Shown: one piece after another, positions 9,236-19,476 of the stretch
Position numbering within the stretch: position 1 is the stretch's first letter
Layout of the letters: each line of letters begins with the position of its first letter
Assembly: GCF_014884965.1 (NCBI RefSeq)
Contig: NZ_JABTBO010000006.1
Location: forward strand, 38,851-102,850
Direction of reading: 5' to 3'
DNA: 64,000 nt
Origin: Spirabiliibacterium mucosae
GTDB taxonomy: Bacteria; Pseudomonadota; Gammaproteobacteria; Enterobacterales; Pasteurellaceae
Notes under the pieces: model-generated
What the model saw: only the letters and a program-made list of their open reading frames with translations
What the model was told of the DNA's origin: nothing
Databases searched by the model: none
Translations under genes and position numbers: made by a program

Positions 9236-10382
9236 CATCCCAGTGCAAATCGATTACCAATGGATTGACAGCGATCAACGCCTCGCCGAGGTGTGCGCCA
9301 AGGCCGCTGAGCGAAGCGTGGTCGCGTTGGATACGGAGTTTATCCGCACCCGCACGTTTTATCCAAAACTTGGCTTGATTCAACTCTACGACGGCGAGCA
9401 GTTATGCCTGATTGACCCGCTGGCGATCAGTGATTTCACGCCGTTTGTTGAACTTTTAAAAAACCACTGTGTGTTGAAAGTGCTGCACGCGTGCAGTGAA
9501 GATTTAGAGGTGTTTGCGCACTATTTCAAGCAAATGCCAACTCCGATGATCGACACCCAAATCATGGCGGATTTCATGGGCTTTAACAGCTCTATGGGCT
9601 TTGCCGCGCTGATTTCGCACTATTTCGACATCACGCTCGACAAAGGCGCCTCCCGCACCGACTGGCTTGCCCGCCCGTTGAGCGACGAGCAGCTGCGCTA
9701 CGCAGGCGCTGATGTTTATTATCTGCTGCCGCTGTTTTGCCAAATGCGTGAAGGTCTGAAAACGCATTGGCAAAGTGCGGTAATGGAAGAGTGCGATTAT
9801 TTATGTGAAAAAACCACGCGCGTGCTCAAGCCAGAGCTGGCGTATCTCAACATCGGCAACGCGTGGCGGCTGCAAGGCGAGCGCCTTTTAGCGCTGAAAT
9901 TACTGGCGCAGTGGCGGCTGAATCTGGCGATGGAAAACGACATTGCGCTGAATTTCATCATCAAAGAAACCGCACTTTTCAATGCCGCCAAGGCGATGAT
10001 CAAGCAACCGGCGGCGCTGAGTGAATTTGGCGTTCACCCGCAAACCACCCGCCTTTATGGCAAAAAAATTGTGCAGCTGATTGCGCAAGCGCAAAAAGCC
10101 TCGGCAGAGAGCCACCCGCAAGCGATTGATCAAATCGCCACCCAAGCGGATTATAAAAAACGCATGAAGTTTATGCAGCATCAGCTTGAAAGTCTCATCC
10201 CTGAAAACATCGCCAAAGAGCGCTTGGCCAGCCGCAAATGGCTGCACCAGCTGATCAAATGGCATTGGTACAACCCCGCGCAAGATTTGCCGCTGCCGCG
10301 CTTGCTGCAAGGCTGGCGGGCACCGTTTGGTGAGGCGCTGCTGGCCAGCACCGCGATTGCTGAATCCGCCCACGCTGATTAG
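9228..10382 (+). CDS. rnd: Ribonuclease D
   Basis: A 384-residue 3'-to-5' exoribonuclease that trims tRNA precursors and other small RNAs. It has the DEDDy exonuclease fold: [12 protein letters not shown] near residue 28 (D and E of Exo I), Exo II around [10 protein letters not shown] near 105, and the tyrosine motif [10 protein letters not shown] near 160, followed by HRDC-type helical regions to the C-terminus. The chosen ATG 9228 overlaps the fadD stop by eight bases; an in-frame GTG at 9222 is the alternative. The 3' end overlaps the stop codon of the convergent mnmC, with no space for a terminator. Confidence 0.94.
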   Translation: MTNIPVQIDYQWIDSDQRLAEVCAKAAERSVVALDTEFIRTRTFYPKLGLIQLYDGEQLCLIDPLAISDFTPFVELLKNHCVLKVLHACSEDLEVFAHYFKQMPTPMIDTQIMADFMGFNSSMGFAALISHYFDITLDKGASRTDWLARPLSDEQLRYAGADVYYLLPLFCQMREGLKTHWQSAVMEECDYLCEKTTRVLKPELAYLNIGNAWRLQGERLLALKLLAQWRLNLAMENDIALNFIIKETALFNAAKAMIKQPAALSEFGVHPQTTRLYGKKIVQLIAQAQKASAESHPQAIDQIATQADYKKRMKFMQHQLESLIPENIAKERLASRKWLHQLIKWHWYNPAQDLPLPRLLQGWRAPFGEALLASTAIAESAHAD

Positions 10383-12388
10383 TCAATCGGCGTGCCTTTG
10401 AGTAATTTGCGCACCCAAGTGCGGTTTGGGTTGAGGGCGTGCAGCAGCGGTTGCGACAGCGGCACGGGCTCATTGGCAATAATCGAGGCCAAACTCTCCG
10501 CCAACAGTGGTGCGCTGGTCAGCCCACGCGAGCCGAGCGCGCCGAGCAGGTAAAGATTGCGCCAACAAGGCGCGTTGACAATCGGCTGCCTGCGTCGGCG
10601 CAAATTAAATAAATTGCGATACGCCTGCGCGATGCCCTCAAAGTGCGGTGCATTGCCCATGATCGGCAGACGCTCGCGCGTGCCACAGCGCACGCCCACG
10701 TTGCCTTGCATTGCCGAAACATCCACTTCATGAGCCCACTTAAGATCAATATTCTGCGTTAAGCGCGCTTTATTTTCTTCCTGTTCATGCGCTGAAAAAG
10801 TGCGGTTGGTGCTTTCGCGCACATGGCTGGCGCCCAGGCAGTGGTGTTGCGCGGCATTGTGGGGCGTGAGGTAGCCATCAAAGCAGACCACCGCCTTGAG
10901 CCCTTGCAGCGCTGGCGTTGTCGGCACGTAGCTCACCTGCCCGCGCACAGGGTAGAGCGGCAGCTTGTGCGTTTGCTCAAATGCGGTGAGATTGTGCCCG
11001 CAGGCGAGCACCACGGACTCGTGCGTAAAAGTGCGGTCAGCCGCACTGAGCTGCCAGCGGCCATCGTCGAGCGCGCTTAACTGGTCAATCGCTGTGTTGG
11101 TGACCATCTTGACACCGCACTTTTGCAAATAGTGCGCACCTTGCGCCATCAGCTGTTGAGGTGAGAGCCAGCCCGCCTCAGCGATAAAGCCACCTGAATG
11201 GGGGATGTCAATGCCACAAAGTGCGGTCAATTCGTCAGCCGATTTAAGCGCAAACAACGGCGGCTGCCACTGCTGGGCGATTTTGTCTAATTTATGTTTT
11301 ACCTTACAGTTGTAAGCGCAAAGTGCCACGCCATGCCAGCCTTGTTCCACTCCGCCGAGTTGGTCACTCAATTCAGGCAAGATGCTTTTGGCATAAAGAA
11401 AGCTGTGGGCATAAATCTCACAATTGCGCCTATCATCATCACTCAATTGCGGGTAGAGCGCGCCTTGTGCATTGCCCGAGGCGCCCTGACCGAGGCTGTC
11501 GTCTTGGCAATATAACGTCACGGCAAGCCCGCGTTTAAGCAGAGAAAGTGCGGTGAACAGGCTCGCCACGCCACCGCCGATAATGGCCACCTCTCGCGTG
11601 TTTTCCCCAGGCGTGAAGGCGCTCCACGGTATTTCAGCGGCAACCGCACTTTTGTTGGGCTTAAAGCCTGTGAGCATTTCGCGCTTGTGGGCAAAGCCTT
11701 TGCGTTTTTCTACTACAAAGCCTGCTGCCTCAAGGCCTAACCGCACTTTGCTGGCCGCGGTGAAGGTGGCAAAAGTGGTGCCTTGGTGACTTAGGCGAAA
11801 CATCTGTTCAAAGAGGGCGTCTGTCCACATTTGCGGGTTTTTACTCGGGGCAAAGCCGTCTAAAAACCACGCGTCAACACGCTGGTTGTAATAATCCCCC
11901 AGCGCCGGCAGGCTGTCGTGCACGTCACCGAGCCATAGATCTAAAGTGATGTGATCGCCCAAATGGCGGCGGTGGCAGCCTGGAACGGGCGTGGTAATCC
12001 AATGCTTTGCCAACTGCTGGCAATAGGGCGCAAGGCTTGTCAACCCTTGGTGGCTTTGAGTCAGTGCTTGCTGGGTGAGCGGGTATTTTTCAAAAGAGAT
12101 GAAAAACAAGCGCTTGAGCGGCGCCTGCGGGTGTTGTGCGCGAAAGGCATCAAACAGCGCGCAACAGGCGAGAAAGTTCAAGCCCGTGCCAAAGCCCGTT
12201 TCAGCGATCACAAAGTGCGGTTTGCGCCAGGCTTGCCAGCGCTCAAGGAGTTGATTGCCTTGCAAAAAAACATAATTGGCCTCCTCAAAGCCTTGCGCGG
12301 GCATGAAGTAAATATCATCAAATTGCGTTGAATAAGGGGTGTTGTGGGCATCAAAGCGCACGTTGGCAAAGGGTGTTTGCGTTGTCAT
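10379..12388 (-). CDS. mnmC: Bifunctional tRNA 5-methylaminomethyl-2-thiouridine biosynthesis protein MnmC
   Basis: A 669-residue two-domain enzyme completing mnm5(s2)U34 in the tRNA wobble position. The N-terminal methyltransferase part contains ETGFGTGLNFL near residue 63 and LDGFAPSKNPQMW near 175. The C-terminal FAD oxidoreductase part begins at VAIIGGGVASLFTAL near 270. Length equals the E. coli fusion (668). The start ATG 12388 (MTTQTPFANV) was chosen because the family begins there; the open frame extends about 40 codons upstream without homologous character. Stop codons of mnmC and rnd interlock. The gene carries many uptake signal sequences. Confidence 0.95.
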   Translation of the reverse strand: MTTQTPFANVRFDAHNTPYSTQFDDIYFMPAQGFEEANYVFLQGNQLLERWQAWRKPHFVIAETGFGTGLNFLACCALFDAFRAQHPQAPLKRLFFISFEKYPLTQQALTQSHQGLTSLAPYCQQLAKHWITTPVPGCHRRHLGDHITLDLWLGDVHDSLPALGDYYNQRVDAWFLDGFAPSKNPQMWTDALFEQMFRLSHQGTTFATFTAASKVRLGLEAAGFVVEKRKGFAHKREMLTGFKPNKSAVAAEIPWSAFTPGENTREVAIIGGGVASLFTALSLLKRGLAVTLYCQDDSLGQGASGNAQGALYPQLSDDDRRNCEIYAHSFLYAKSILPELSDQLGGVEQGWHGVALCAYNCKVKHKLDKIAQQWQPPLFALKSADELTALCGIDIPHSGGFIAEAGWLSPQQLMAQGAHYLQKCGVKMVTNTAIDQLSALDDGRWQLSAADRTFTHESVVLACGHNLTAFEQTHKLPLYPVRGQVSYVPTTPALQGLKAVVCFDGYLTPHNAAQHHCLGASHVRESTNRTFSAHEQEENKARLTQNIDLKWAHEVDVSAMQGNVGVRCGTRERLPIMGNAPHFEGIAQAYRNLFNLRRRRQPIVNAPCWRNLYLLGALGSRGLTSAPLLAESLASIIANEPVPLSQPLLHALNPNRTWVRKLLKGTPID

Positions 12389-12533
12389 AAGCGGCCTTTT
12401 GTGTTTTTGCTTATTGTACGCCATCGAGAAAAGAAATGCGCGCACAGTTGGCGAAAATTTAGTCACAAAAGAATCCAAACTCAAAGAATTTCGGGATAAT
12501 GCTTGCAATGTTTTAATTTATAGTAACGTATTC

Positions 12534-12551
12534 AGCTAACAGTTGTACGTT
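12534..12551 (+). promoter_or_regulatory. FabR-like operator upstream of fabB
   Basis: AGCTAACAGTTGTACGTT fits the palindrome AGCnnACAnnTGTnnGCT that I recall for the FabR sites of E. coli fabA and fabB, with one mismatch. It lies 31 bases upstream of the fabB start, in the promoter region. FabR represses unsaturated fatty acid synthesis genes according to membrane composition. The match was made by eye against a remembered consensus. Confidence 0.65.
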
Positions 12552-12582
12552 GAAATATCCACAGTTAAAGAAAGGTTTAAAC

Positions 12583-13800
12583 ATGAAAAGAGCAGTGATT
12601 ACAGGTTTCGGTATTGTGTCAAGCATTGGCAACAATGCACAAGAGGTGCTTGACGCGCTCAAAGCGGGCAAATCAGGCATTCGTGCCATGCCCGAATTTG
12701 CTGAAATTGGCATGCGCAGCCAAGTGGCGGGCATGCTGAAAATTGAGCCTAAAGATCTGATCGACCGCAAAGTGATGCGCTTTATGGGCGATGCGGCCGC
12801 TTATGCTTATCTTTCTATGCAACAAGCCATCGACAGCGCAGGCTTAAGCGAAGAGCAAGTCTCTAACACCCGCACCGGCTTGGTGGTGGGCGCAGGCGCT
12901 GGCTCACCGCACAATCAAATTGTCGCGGCCGATGCTATGCGCGGCCCTCGCGGCGTGAAGGCCATCGGCCCTTATGCAGTGACCAAAACCATGGCCTCGA
13001 GCGTGTCTGCCTGCCTGGCCACCCCGTTTAAAATCAAAGGGATGAATTATTCAATTAGCTCTGCTTGCGCCACCTCCGCGCACTGCATTGGCCACGCCGT
13101 TGAGCTGATTCAACTCGGCAAACAAGATGTGGTTTTTGCCGGCGGCGCTGAAGAGTTGGCATGGGAATGTGCCTGCGAATTTGATGCCATGGGCGCGTTG
13201 TCAACCAAGTACAACGACACGCCAGAGCTGGCCTCGCGCACCTATGACGCCGATCGCGACGGTTTCGTGATTTCAGGCGGTGGCGGTATCGTGGTGGTTG
13301 AAGAGCTTGAACACGCCCTTGCTCGCGGTGCGACTATTTATGCTGAAATTGTCGGCTATGGCGCGTCATCTGATGGGTATGACATGGTGGCGCCAAGCGG
13401 TGAAGGCGCGGCGCGCTGCATGCGTCAAGCGATGGAAAATCTTGACAGCCCAGTGGATTACCTCAACGTACACGGCACCTCTACCCCTGTGGGGGATGTG
13501 AAAGAGCTAGAAGCGGTGCGTGAGGTGTTTGGTGACAACACACCGGCCATCTCCGCTACTAAAGCGATGACCGGCCACGCGCTGGGGGCGGCAGGCGTGC
13601 ATGAGGCGATTTATTCCCTGTTAATGCTTAACCACGATTTCATCGCGCCGAGCATCAACATCAACACGCTGGATGAAAAAGCCCAAGGCATGAACATTGT
13701 CACCGAGCCAAAACTCGATGTGAAACTCGACACCGTGATGTCCAACAGCTTTGGCTTTGGCGGTACCAACGCCACGCTGGTATTCAAACGTTATCAATAA
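12583..13800 (+). CDS. fabB: Beta-ketoacyl-ACP synthase I
   Basis: A 405-residue condensing enzyme that elongates acyl-ACP in type II fatty acid synthesis and is needed for the unsaturated branch. The nucleophile Cys162 sits in [12 protein letters not shown]; the two active-site histidines are in [10 protein letters not shown] near residue 296 and [11 protein letters not shown] near 333. Length matches E. coli FabB (406). ATG 12583 was chosen over an upstream ATG at 12550 because [14 protein letters not shown] is the family N-terminus and AAAGG precedes it. It is followed by a strong terminator, so it is probably a single-gene unit, with a FabR-like site upstream. Confidence 0.97.
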   Translation: MKRAVITGFGIVSSIGNNAQEVLDALKAGKSGIRAMPEFAEIGMRSQVAGMLKIEPKDLIDRKVMRFMGDAAAYAYLSMQQAIDSAGLSEEQVSNTRTGLVVGAGAGSPHNQIVAADAMRGPRGVKAIGPYAVTKTMASSVSACLATPFKIKGMNYSISSACATSAHCIGHAVELIQLGKQDVVFAGGAEELAWECACEFDAMGALSTKYNDTPELASRTYDADRDGFVISGGGGIVVVEELEHALARGATIYAEIVGYGASSDGYDMVAPSGEGAARCMRQAMENLDSPVDYLNVHGTSTPVGDVKELEAVREVFGDNTPAISATKAMTGHALGAAGVHEAIYSLLMLNHDFIAPSININTLDEKAQGMNIVTEPKLDVKLDTVMSNSFGFGGTNATLVFKRYQ

Positions 13801-13813
13801 TTGAGTTGTGCCC

Positions 13814-13840
13814 AAAAGCCCGCCGCGTGCGGGCTTTTTT
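13814..13840 (+). terminator. Intrinsic terminator after fabB
   Basis: AAAAGCCCGC (13814-13823) pairs with GCGGGCTTTT (13829-13838) over a five-base loop, followed by more T. It ends fabB and separates it from lrp. Confidence 0.9.
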
Positions 13841-13898
13841 GTTTAAAATCAGGTGAAAATCAAGTAAACTGATACCGCACTTTGTGATGGGAACTGTT

Positions 13899-14396
13899 AT
13901 GTCTAAAAAAAATAATAAAACGCTTGATGCCACCGACATCAAAATTTTGCAAGAGCTGCAGCAAAACGGCAAAATTTCCAACATTGATTTATCGAAAAAA
14001 GTCGGGCTTTCGCCCACCCCTTGCCTTGAGCGCGTGCGCCGGCTGGAAAAGCAGGGCATTATTATGGGCTACCGCGCGCTGCTCAACCCAGAGCTTTTGG
14101 ACTCGCCGCTACTGGTGATTGTGGAAATCACACTGGTGCGCGGCAAGCCCGATGTGTTTGAAGAATTTAACCAAGCGGTGCAAAAACTCGATGAAATTCA
14201 AGAGTGCTTTTTAGTTTCAGGGGACTTTGACTACCTGTTAAAAACCCGCGTGCCCGACATGGCGGCCTATCGCCAACTGCTCGGCACCACCTTGCTGCGC
14301 CTGCCAGGGGTGAACGACACCCGCACCTATGTGGTGATGGAAGAAGTGAAAAAAAGCAACCTCATTCAAATTAAAGCCAAGGCCAAAACAGAGTAA
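13899..14396 (+). CDS. lrp: Leucine-responsive regulatory protein Lrp
   Basis: A 165-residue global regulator of amino-acid metabolism that binds DNA as oligomers and senses leucine. The N-terminal winged helix-turn-helix (LDATDIKILQELQQNGKIS, then LSKKVGLSPTPCLERVRRLE) spans residues 10-65, and the C-terminal RAM/AsnC effector domain includes CFLVSGDFDYLLKTRV near 112. Length matches E. coli Lrp (164). ATG 13899 is chosen over GTG 13884 on family grounds. The order lrp-ftsK-lolA-rarA is the enteric order. The stop codon and the ftsK start are only three bases apart, so the two may be translated from a shared transcript. Confidence 0.95.
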   Translation: MSKKNNKTLDATDIKILQELQQNGKISNIDLSKKVGLSPTPCLERVRRLEKQGIIMGYRALLNPELLDSPLLVIVEITLVRGKPDVFEEFNQAVQKLDEIQECFLVSGDFDYLLKTRVPDMAAYRQLLGTTLLRLPGVNDTRTYVVMEEVKKSNLIQIKAKAKTE

Positions 14397-14399
14397 ATT

Positions 14400-17075
14400 A
14401 TGATTCAACGATTTAAACCACCTTACAGCGCCAAGCATTACCTCGTTGAGCTCGTGCTGGGCTTGTGCGTGCTTTTTGGGGTCTATTTGATTATCGCCTG
14501 GTCGAGCTACAGCGCGTTTGACAACGCCTGGACTGTCGCCAGCCCGCAGCAAGACACCCTCAACAAGGCCGGCCACTTTGGCGCGATGTGCATTGATATT
14601 TTATTTGCGCTGTTTGGCTCGCTGGCCAACTTTTTGCCGTTTGTGCTGGTGATTTCAGCCATTTTGCTGCTGCGCAACCGCTGGCAAGACAATTTCAGCA
14701 AAAGCCGCGTGCTGGTGCGCCTGTTTGGCTTTGCTTTGCTGCTATGCGGGCTGACCGCGCTGGCGTCTTTGCTGCTGTCTAATAGTGAAATTCATCTCGC
14801 AGGCGGCGTGCTGGGCGCGTTTATCGTGAAACATCTCTACCCAACGCTGGGCATGTTTGGCACCTTTATGGTGGCGTTTTGTGCTGCAGTGGTGGGCTTT
14901 ATTTTAAGCGCGGGCATGTCGCTGGTGATGCTGCTGCTTAGTGGCTATCACTGGCTGACAGCAAAATATGACGATGAAGAACCCCAACCGCGCGAGCTTG
15001 ATCCGCTATTTATGCCGCCAAGTGAGGAGCCTGCCCCGATTGCAGTGAAAAGCCCTGAAGAGCTGGCCGAGCTTGAGCCAATTGAGGTGGAAAGTGCGGT
15101 CGCGCTCAAACCATTGCCGCCGATTGAAAGCCCAACGGTACTGGCCGAGCCTGAGGAAATGCCTGACTTTTCCCATACCACGGTGATTGAAGTGCCAGAG
15201 CTGCCTGCGGTGAGCATCCCAACCATTCGCTCGATGAATGAAATTGCGCAAAATGTGGGCAAAGAAGCCCGTGAAGAGCCCAAAGATGATCTTTTCGACC
15301 TCACCTTGCCTGATGAGCTCTTAACGCAAAATCAAAGTGCGGTTGAACGTGATGATGACGAGGCGCTTTTCGACCCCGTGCAAGCGCAATTAGCCAAAGC
15401 CTTTGCCGAGCAAGAGCGACAAAAAGCGCAAGAACTGGCCGAGCGCGCCAAAGCACTAGGCGCCGAAGAAGAGTTGGCGAAAATTCAAGCGCACGCGCAA
15501 AAACAGCCGCCGCAATACCAAGATTACGCCGCTCACGGCACGCTGATTCACCCATTGCTGCAAAGTAGCATGCCAAGCAAAAAAGCCAAACCGAGCACCG
15601 CATTGCCAACACTGGATTTGCTCGAGCCGATGAAAACCCAGAGTTTGTCGGTCGACAAAAGCGAAATCCACGCCACCTCCGCGCGCATTGAGCAGCAGCT
15701 GGCCAACTTCCGCGTAAAAGCGCAGGTCAAAGACGTGCTGGTCGGCCCGGTGGTCACACGCTATGAGCTTGAGCTGGAACCTGGCGTGAAAGCCTCAAAA
15801 GTGTCAGGGCTGGATAGCGATTTGGCGCGGGCGTTGATGTTCAGTGCCATTCGGATTGCCGAAGTGATTCCAGGCAAGCCGTATATCGGGATTGAAACGC
15901 CAAACAAACACCGCCAAACGGTTGGCCTGCGTGAGGTGTTTGACAGCCGCGAGTTTAGAGAAAGCAAAGCATTGCTGCCAATGGCGCTGGGCAAAGACAT
16001 CAGTGGCGAGCCTGTGGTGGTAGATTTGGCCAAAATGCCACACTTGCTGGTGGCCGGTGCTACTGGGTCTGGGAAGTCGGTGGGCGTGAACAGCATGATT
16101 TTGAGCCTGCTGTATAAACGCAAGCCAGAAGACGTGCGCATGATTATGATTGACCCGAAAGTGGTGGAATTGTCGATTTATCAAGACATACCGCACTTGT
16201 TAACGCCGGTTGTGACCGACATGAAAAAAGCGGCTAATGCGCTGCGCTGGTGCGTGGACGAAATGGAACGCCGTTATCTGCTGCTGTCAGCGCTTTATGT
16301 GCGCAACATTGAAGGCTTTAATGAAAAAATCAAACAAGCCGAGCAGATGCAAATGCCGATTCCAAACCCAATTTGGAAGCCGCGCGACAGTATGGACAAC
16401 GCGCCGCCACCGCTGGAAAAAATGAGCTACATTGTAGTGGTGGTCGATGAGTTTGCCGATTTAATGATGGTGGCCGGCAAACAAGTGGAAGAGCAAATTG
16501 CACGCTTGGCGCAAAAAGCGCGTGCGGTGGGTATTCACTTGATTTTGGCCACCCAACGCCCGTCGGTGGATGTGATCACAGGCCTGATTAAAGCCAACGT
16601 GCCAAGCCGCATTGCCTTTACCGTGGCGAGCAAAATTGACTCCCGCACCATTTTAGACACCAACGGCGCAGAAGCGCTGCTCGGGCGTGGGGATATGCTT
16701 TACGCCGGCCCTGGCACCTCAGAGCTGGTGCGTATTCATGGTGCGTTTATGACCGACAGCGACGTGCAAAGTGTCGCCGATGACTGGCGCGCGCGTGGTA
16801 CCCCGCAATATCTTGATGAAATCACCGTTTCGCAAGATGACGAAGAAACCCAAAGTGCGATCGGCGGCAGTGATGATGAGCTCGATGAACTGTTTGATAC
16901 TGTGGTGGAATTTGTCCTCAACACAGGCACAATTTCCATTTCGTCTATCCAGCGCAATTTCAAACTCGGCTTTAACCGCGCCGCGCGCATTGTTGACCAA
17001 ATGGAAGCGCAGGGGATTGTCTCCGCGCCAACCAACGGCAAGCGCGAGATCTTAGCCCCGCGCAATGACTTCTAG
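14400..17075 (+). CDS. ftsK: DNA translocase FtsK
   Basis: An 891-residue septal DNA pump that coordinates chromosome dimer resolution with division. Four hydrophobic segments lie within residues 20-190, followed by an acidic and proline-rich linker to about residue 400, much shorter than in the 1329-residue E. coli protein and typical of Pasteurellaceae. The motor has Walker A GATGSGKSVGVNSM near 553 and Walker B VVVDEFADLM near 680. The C-terminal winged-helix gamma domain (TISISSIQRNFKLGFNRAAR), which reads KOPS, is present. The linker contains several uptake signal sequences read as amino acids such as SAV. Confidence 0.96.
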   Translation: MIQRFKPPYSAKHYLVELVLGLCVLFGVYLIIAWSSYSAFDNAWTVASPQQDTLNKAGHFGAMCIDILFALFGSLANFLPFVLVISAILLLRNRWQDNFSKSRVLVRLFGFALLLCGLTALASLLLSNSEIHLAGGVLGAFIVKHLYPTLGMFGTFMVAFCAAVVGFILSAGMSLVMLLLSGYHWLTAKYDDEEPQPRELDPLFMPPSEEPAPIAVKSPEELAELEPIEVESAVALKPLPPIESPTVLAEPEEMPDFSHTTVIEVPELPAVSIPTIRSMNEIAQNVGKEAREEPKDDLFDLTLPDELLTQNQSAVERDDDEALFDPVQAQLAKAFAEQERQKAQELAERAKALGAEEELAKIQAHAQKQPPQYQDYAAHGTLIHPLLQSSMPSKKAKPSTALPTLDLLEPMKTQSLSVDKSEIHATSARIEQQLANFRVKAQVKDVLVGPVVTRYELELEPGVKASKVSGLDSDLARALMFSAIRIAEVIPGKPYIGIETPNKHRQTVGLREVFDSREFRESKALLPMALGKDISGEPVVVDLAKMPHLLVAGATGSGKSVGVNSMILSLLYKRKPEDVRMIMIDPKVVELSIYQDIPHLLTPVVTDMKKAANALRWCVDEMERRYLLLSALYVRNIEGFNEKIKQAEQMQMPIPNPIWKPRDSMDNAPPPLEKMSYIVVVVDEFADLMMVAGKQVEEQIARLAQKARAVGIHLILATQRPSVDVITGLIKANVPSRIAFTVASKIDSRTILDTNGAEALLGRGDMLYAGPGTSELVRIHGAFMTDSDVQSVADDWRARGTPQYLDEITVSQDDEETQSAIGGSDDELDELFDTVVEFVLNTGTISISSIQRNFKLGFNRAARIVDQMEAQGIVSAPTNGKREILAPRNDF

Positions 17076-17128
17076 AACTTCGCAGGTAAAGTGCGGTCTA
17101 ACCTAACAGGTTGATTAAGAGGACAGTT

Positions 17129-17740
17129 ATGACAGTATTGAAAAAAACGTTACTCACTTTTGCACTGGGCGCCATCGCCAGCACCGCGCTGGCCGACGCG
17201 GCGGGTGATTTGCAACAACGCTTATCGCAAGTATCATCATACAAAGCCGATTTCACCCAGCGCGTGACCACCACGCAAGGCAAATTGGTGCAAGAAGGCA
17301 GCGGCAAATTTCAGGTGAAACGCCCAAATTTGTTCCGTCTAGACACCCAAAGCCCGCAAGAAACTCACATTATTGCTGATGGTAAAACGCTGTGGTATTA
17401 CGACCCATTTGTGCAGCAAGTGACCGCCAAAAAAGTGGCTGACGCGATTGTCAACACGCCGTTTATTTTGCTCACCACCAATGACGCGGCCAAGTGGCAG
17501 CAGTACAAAGTTACCCAGCAAGGCGACAACTTCACCTTGGTGCCGAAAGCCAAAAACAGCAACATTAAAAAATTCCAAATCCGCATTGATGCCAACGGCT
17601 TGTTGAAAAACTTCAGCACCATCGAGCAAGACGGGCAGGCGAATTTGTATCAGCTGCGCAACATCAACAACTTGCCGATTGACGCGAGCGTGTTTAGCTT
17701 CAAAGTGCCAAAAGGGGTTGAGTTAGACGACCAACGCTAA
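17129..17740 (+). CDS. lolA: Outer-membrane lipoprotein carrier protein LolA
   Basis: A 203-residue periplasmic chaperone that carries lipoproteins from the LolCDE complex to LolB. A signal peptide is visible ([14 protein letters not shown], with probable cleavage after ALA near residue 22). The mature part has the family sequence [11 protein letters not shown] and later GRFQV-like strands, ending in [17 protein letters not shown] 17129 is preceded by AAGAGGACAGTT; an earlier in-frame TTG at 17111 is rejected because it lacks a ribosome site. Twelve bases plus an uptake signal separate it from rarA. Confidence 0.95.
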   Translation: MTVLKKTLLTFALGAIASTALADAAGDLQQRLSQVSSYKADFTQRVTTTQGKLVQEGSGKFQVKRPNLFRLDTQSPQETHIIADGKTLWYYDPFVQQVTAKKVADAIVNTPFILLTTNDAAKWQQYKVTQQGDNFTLVPKAKNSNIKKFQIRIDANGLLKNFSTIEQDGQANLYQLRNINNLPIDASVFSFKVPKGVELDDQR

Positions 17741-17754
17741 CCCAAAGTGCGGTG

Positions 17755-19095
17755 ATGAGCAATTTAACCTTCGATTTCGCCCCCGATTTCCGCCCACTGG
17801 CGGCGAGGATGCGCCCACAAACTCTTGACCATTATTATGGCCAAGAGCATATTCTCGCCCCGGGCAAACCGCTGCGCCGCGCAATTGAGGCCGGCCACAT
17901 TCACTCCATGATCCTCTGGGGGCCGCCTGGTACAGGCAAAACCACCTTGGCAGAAATCATGGCGCAACGGATCAACGCCGAGGTGGAACGCATCTCGGCG
18001 GTGACATCGGGCGTGAAAGAAATCCGCGCCGCGATTGAGCAGGCGCAGCACAACCGCACTTGTGATAAACGCACGATTTTGTTTGTTGATGAGGTTCACC
18101 GCTTCAACAAAAGCCAGCAAGATGCCTTTTTGCCCTATATTGAAGACGGCACGATTATTTTCATTGGCGCGACCACCGAAAACCCCTCTTTTGAGCTCAA
18201 CAGCGCGATTTTATCCCGCGCGCGGGTCTATCGCCTGAAGGGATTAGATACTCACGCCATCACACGCGTGCTGGAGCGCGCGCTGCAAGATGAAAAGTGC
18301 GGTTACGGTGGCCAGGCCATTGTGCTGGATGACAATTTGCTCACCATGCTGGCGGAATACGTCAACGGCGATGCACGCTTGGCGCTCAATTGCTTGGAGA
18401 TGATGATCGACATGGCGAGCGAGCAAGACGGTGCGAAAACGTTGACGGTAGCACTGCTCACCGACGTGCTCGGCGAGCGGCAAGCCCGCTTTGATAAACA
18501 AGGCGATCGCTATTACGATCTCATCTCCGCTTTGCACAAATCGGTGCGTGGCTCAGCGCCTGATGCGGCGCTCTATTGGTATGCGCGCATCATCACCGCA
18601 GGCGGCGACCCGCTCTATGTCGCCCGCCGTCTGCTCGCCATCGCCTCAGAAGATGTGGGCAACGCCGACCCGCGTGCGATGCAAGTCGCCTTGGCAGCGT
18701 GGGATTGTTTTACTCGCGTGGGCGCTTATGAAGGCGAACGCGCCATTGCCCAAGCGATTGTGTATCTCGCCGTGGCGCCAAAAAGCAATGCGGTGCACAC
18801 CGCCTTCAAAGCCGCTAAGCAGCACGCAACCGAAAGCCCCGATTTTGACGTGCCCGAGCACCTGCGCAACGCACCGACCAAGCTGATGAAAGAACTTGGT
18901 TTTGGCGCCGAGTATCGCTACGCCCACAACGAGGAAAATGCCTACGCCGCGGGTGAAAACTACTTCCCGCCTGAGCTGGCCGACACGCAATACTATTTCC
19001 CAACCGATCGCGGCGTGGAGGGCAAAATCAAGCAAAAACTCGATTGGCTCAAATCCCTCGACCAAGCCAGCCCCACCAAACGCTACTCAAAATAA
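17755..19095 (+). CDS. rarA: Replication-associated recombination protein A (RarA/MgsA AAA ATPase)
   Basis: A 446-residue clamp-loader-like AAA+ ATPase that acts at stalled replication forks. Walker [13 protein letters not shown] near residue 56, Walker [18 protein letters not shown] near 106 and sensor 1 [14 protein letters not shown] near 140 are clear. The C-terminal part includes the Mgs domain ([16 protein letters not shown]). Length matches E. coli RarA (447). The ATG at 17755 directly follows an uptake signal (AAAGTGCGGTG), leaving no ordinary Shine-Dalgarno; a GTG at 17752 is the alternative start. Confidence 0.95.
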   Translation: MSNLTFDFAPDFRPLAARMRPQTLDHYYGQEHILAPGKPLRRAIEAGHIHSMILWGPPGTGKTTLAEIMAQRINAEVERISAVTSGVKEIRAAIEQAQHNRTCDKRTILFVDEVHRFNKSQQDAFLPYIEDGTIIFIGATTENPSFELNSAILSRARVYRLKGLDTHAITRVLERALQDEKCGYGGQAIVLDDNLLTMLAEYVNGDARLALNCLEMMIDMASEQDGAKTLTVALLTDVLGERQARFDKQGDRYYDLISALHKSVRGSAPDAALYWYARIITAGGDPLYVARRLLAIASEDVGNADPRAMQVALAAWDCFTRVGAYEGERAIAQAIVYLAVAPKSNAVHTAFKAAKQHATESPDFDVPEHLRNAPTKLMKELGFGAEYRYAHNEENAYAAGENYFPPELADTQYYFPTDRGVEGKIKQKLDWLKSLDQASPTKRYSK

Positions 19096-19117
19096 ACCGC
19101 ACGTTAACGTGCGGTTT
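19094..19117 (+). terminator. Palindromic uptake-sequence-like terminator after rarA
   Basis: AAACCGCACG and CGTGCGGTTT form a perfect inverted repeat around TTAA and are followed by GATTTTATTTTTT. Each arm differs from the uptake signal by one base (CGTGCGGT instead of AGTGCGGT). Confidence 0.75.
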
Positions 19118-19132
19118 GATTTTATTTTTTGA

Positions 19133-19169
19133 GTTGATATGATGATCGCATGAAGATAGTGTAACTCAA
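19133..19169 (+). promoter_or_regulatory. Candidate promoter/operator of the antitoxin-toxin pair
   Basis: The short gap upstream of the antitoxin has TTGATA, 17 bases, then TAGTGT, and is flanked by GAGTT and AACTC as an interrupted inverted repeat. Antitoxins often autoregulate at such sites. The -10 match is poor. Confidence 0.25.
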
Positions 19170-19180
19170 AAGGTGATGTG

Positions 19181-19468
19181 ATGCTTAACAGCCAAAAAAA
19201 GCAGTTTTTACGCCATAGCCTTGAGCAAGATTATGTGGTGTTGACAGATGTTGTGGTGGAAACGGTTGCCGACACCAAATCCGATATGCTGATGCTCGAG
19301 ATGTCAGGTAAACGAGATGCCATTCAGCCGCAAGATAAGCAAGAGTTATTGGCATTGAAAAAAGCCTATTCCAATGTTTATAAAACGAACCCAGAACAGG
19401 CGGTAAATATTGTTGAGCGAATTTTTGAGCTAAATGAAAAATACGATAAATTGCGCATGCAGCTTTAG
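19181..19468 (+). CDS. Candidate antitoxin (epsilon-like position) of a zeta-type toxin
   Basis: A 95-residue protein that I do not recognise by sequence. It is charged and probably all-helical, with no DNA-binding motif or membrane segment. Its size and its place eight bases upstream of a zeta-family kinase gene match the epsilon-type antitoxins that block zeta by binding its N-terminus. ATG 19181 follows AAAAGGTGATGTG. Base composition is more AT-rich than rarA and lysC on either side, and codon choice differs, suggesting acquisition. Function is inferred from position only. Confidence 0.6.
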   Translation: MLNSQKKQFLRHSLEQDYVVLTDVVVETVADTKSDMLMLEMSGKRDAIQPQDKQELLALKKAYSNVYKTNPEQAVNIVERIFELNEKYDKLRMQL

Positions 19469-19476
19469 AGGTTCTT

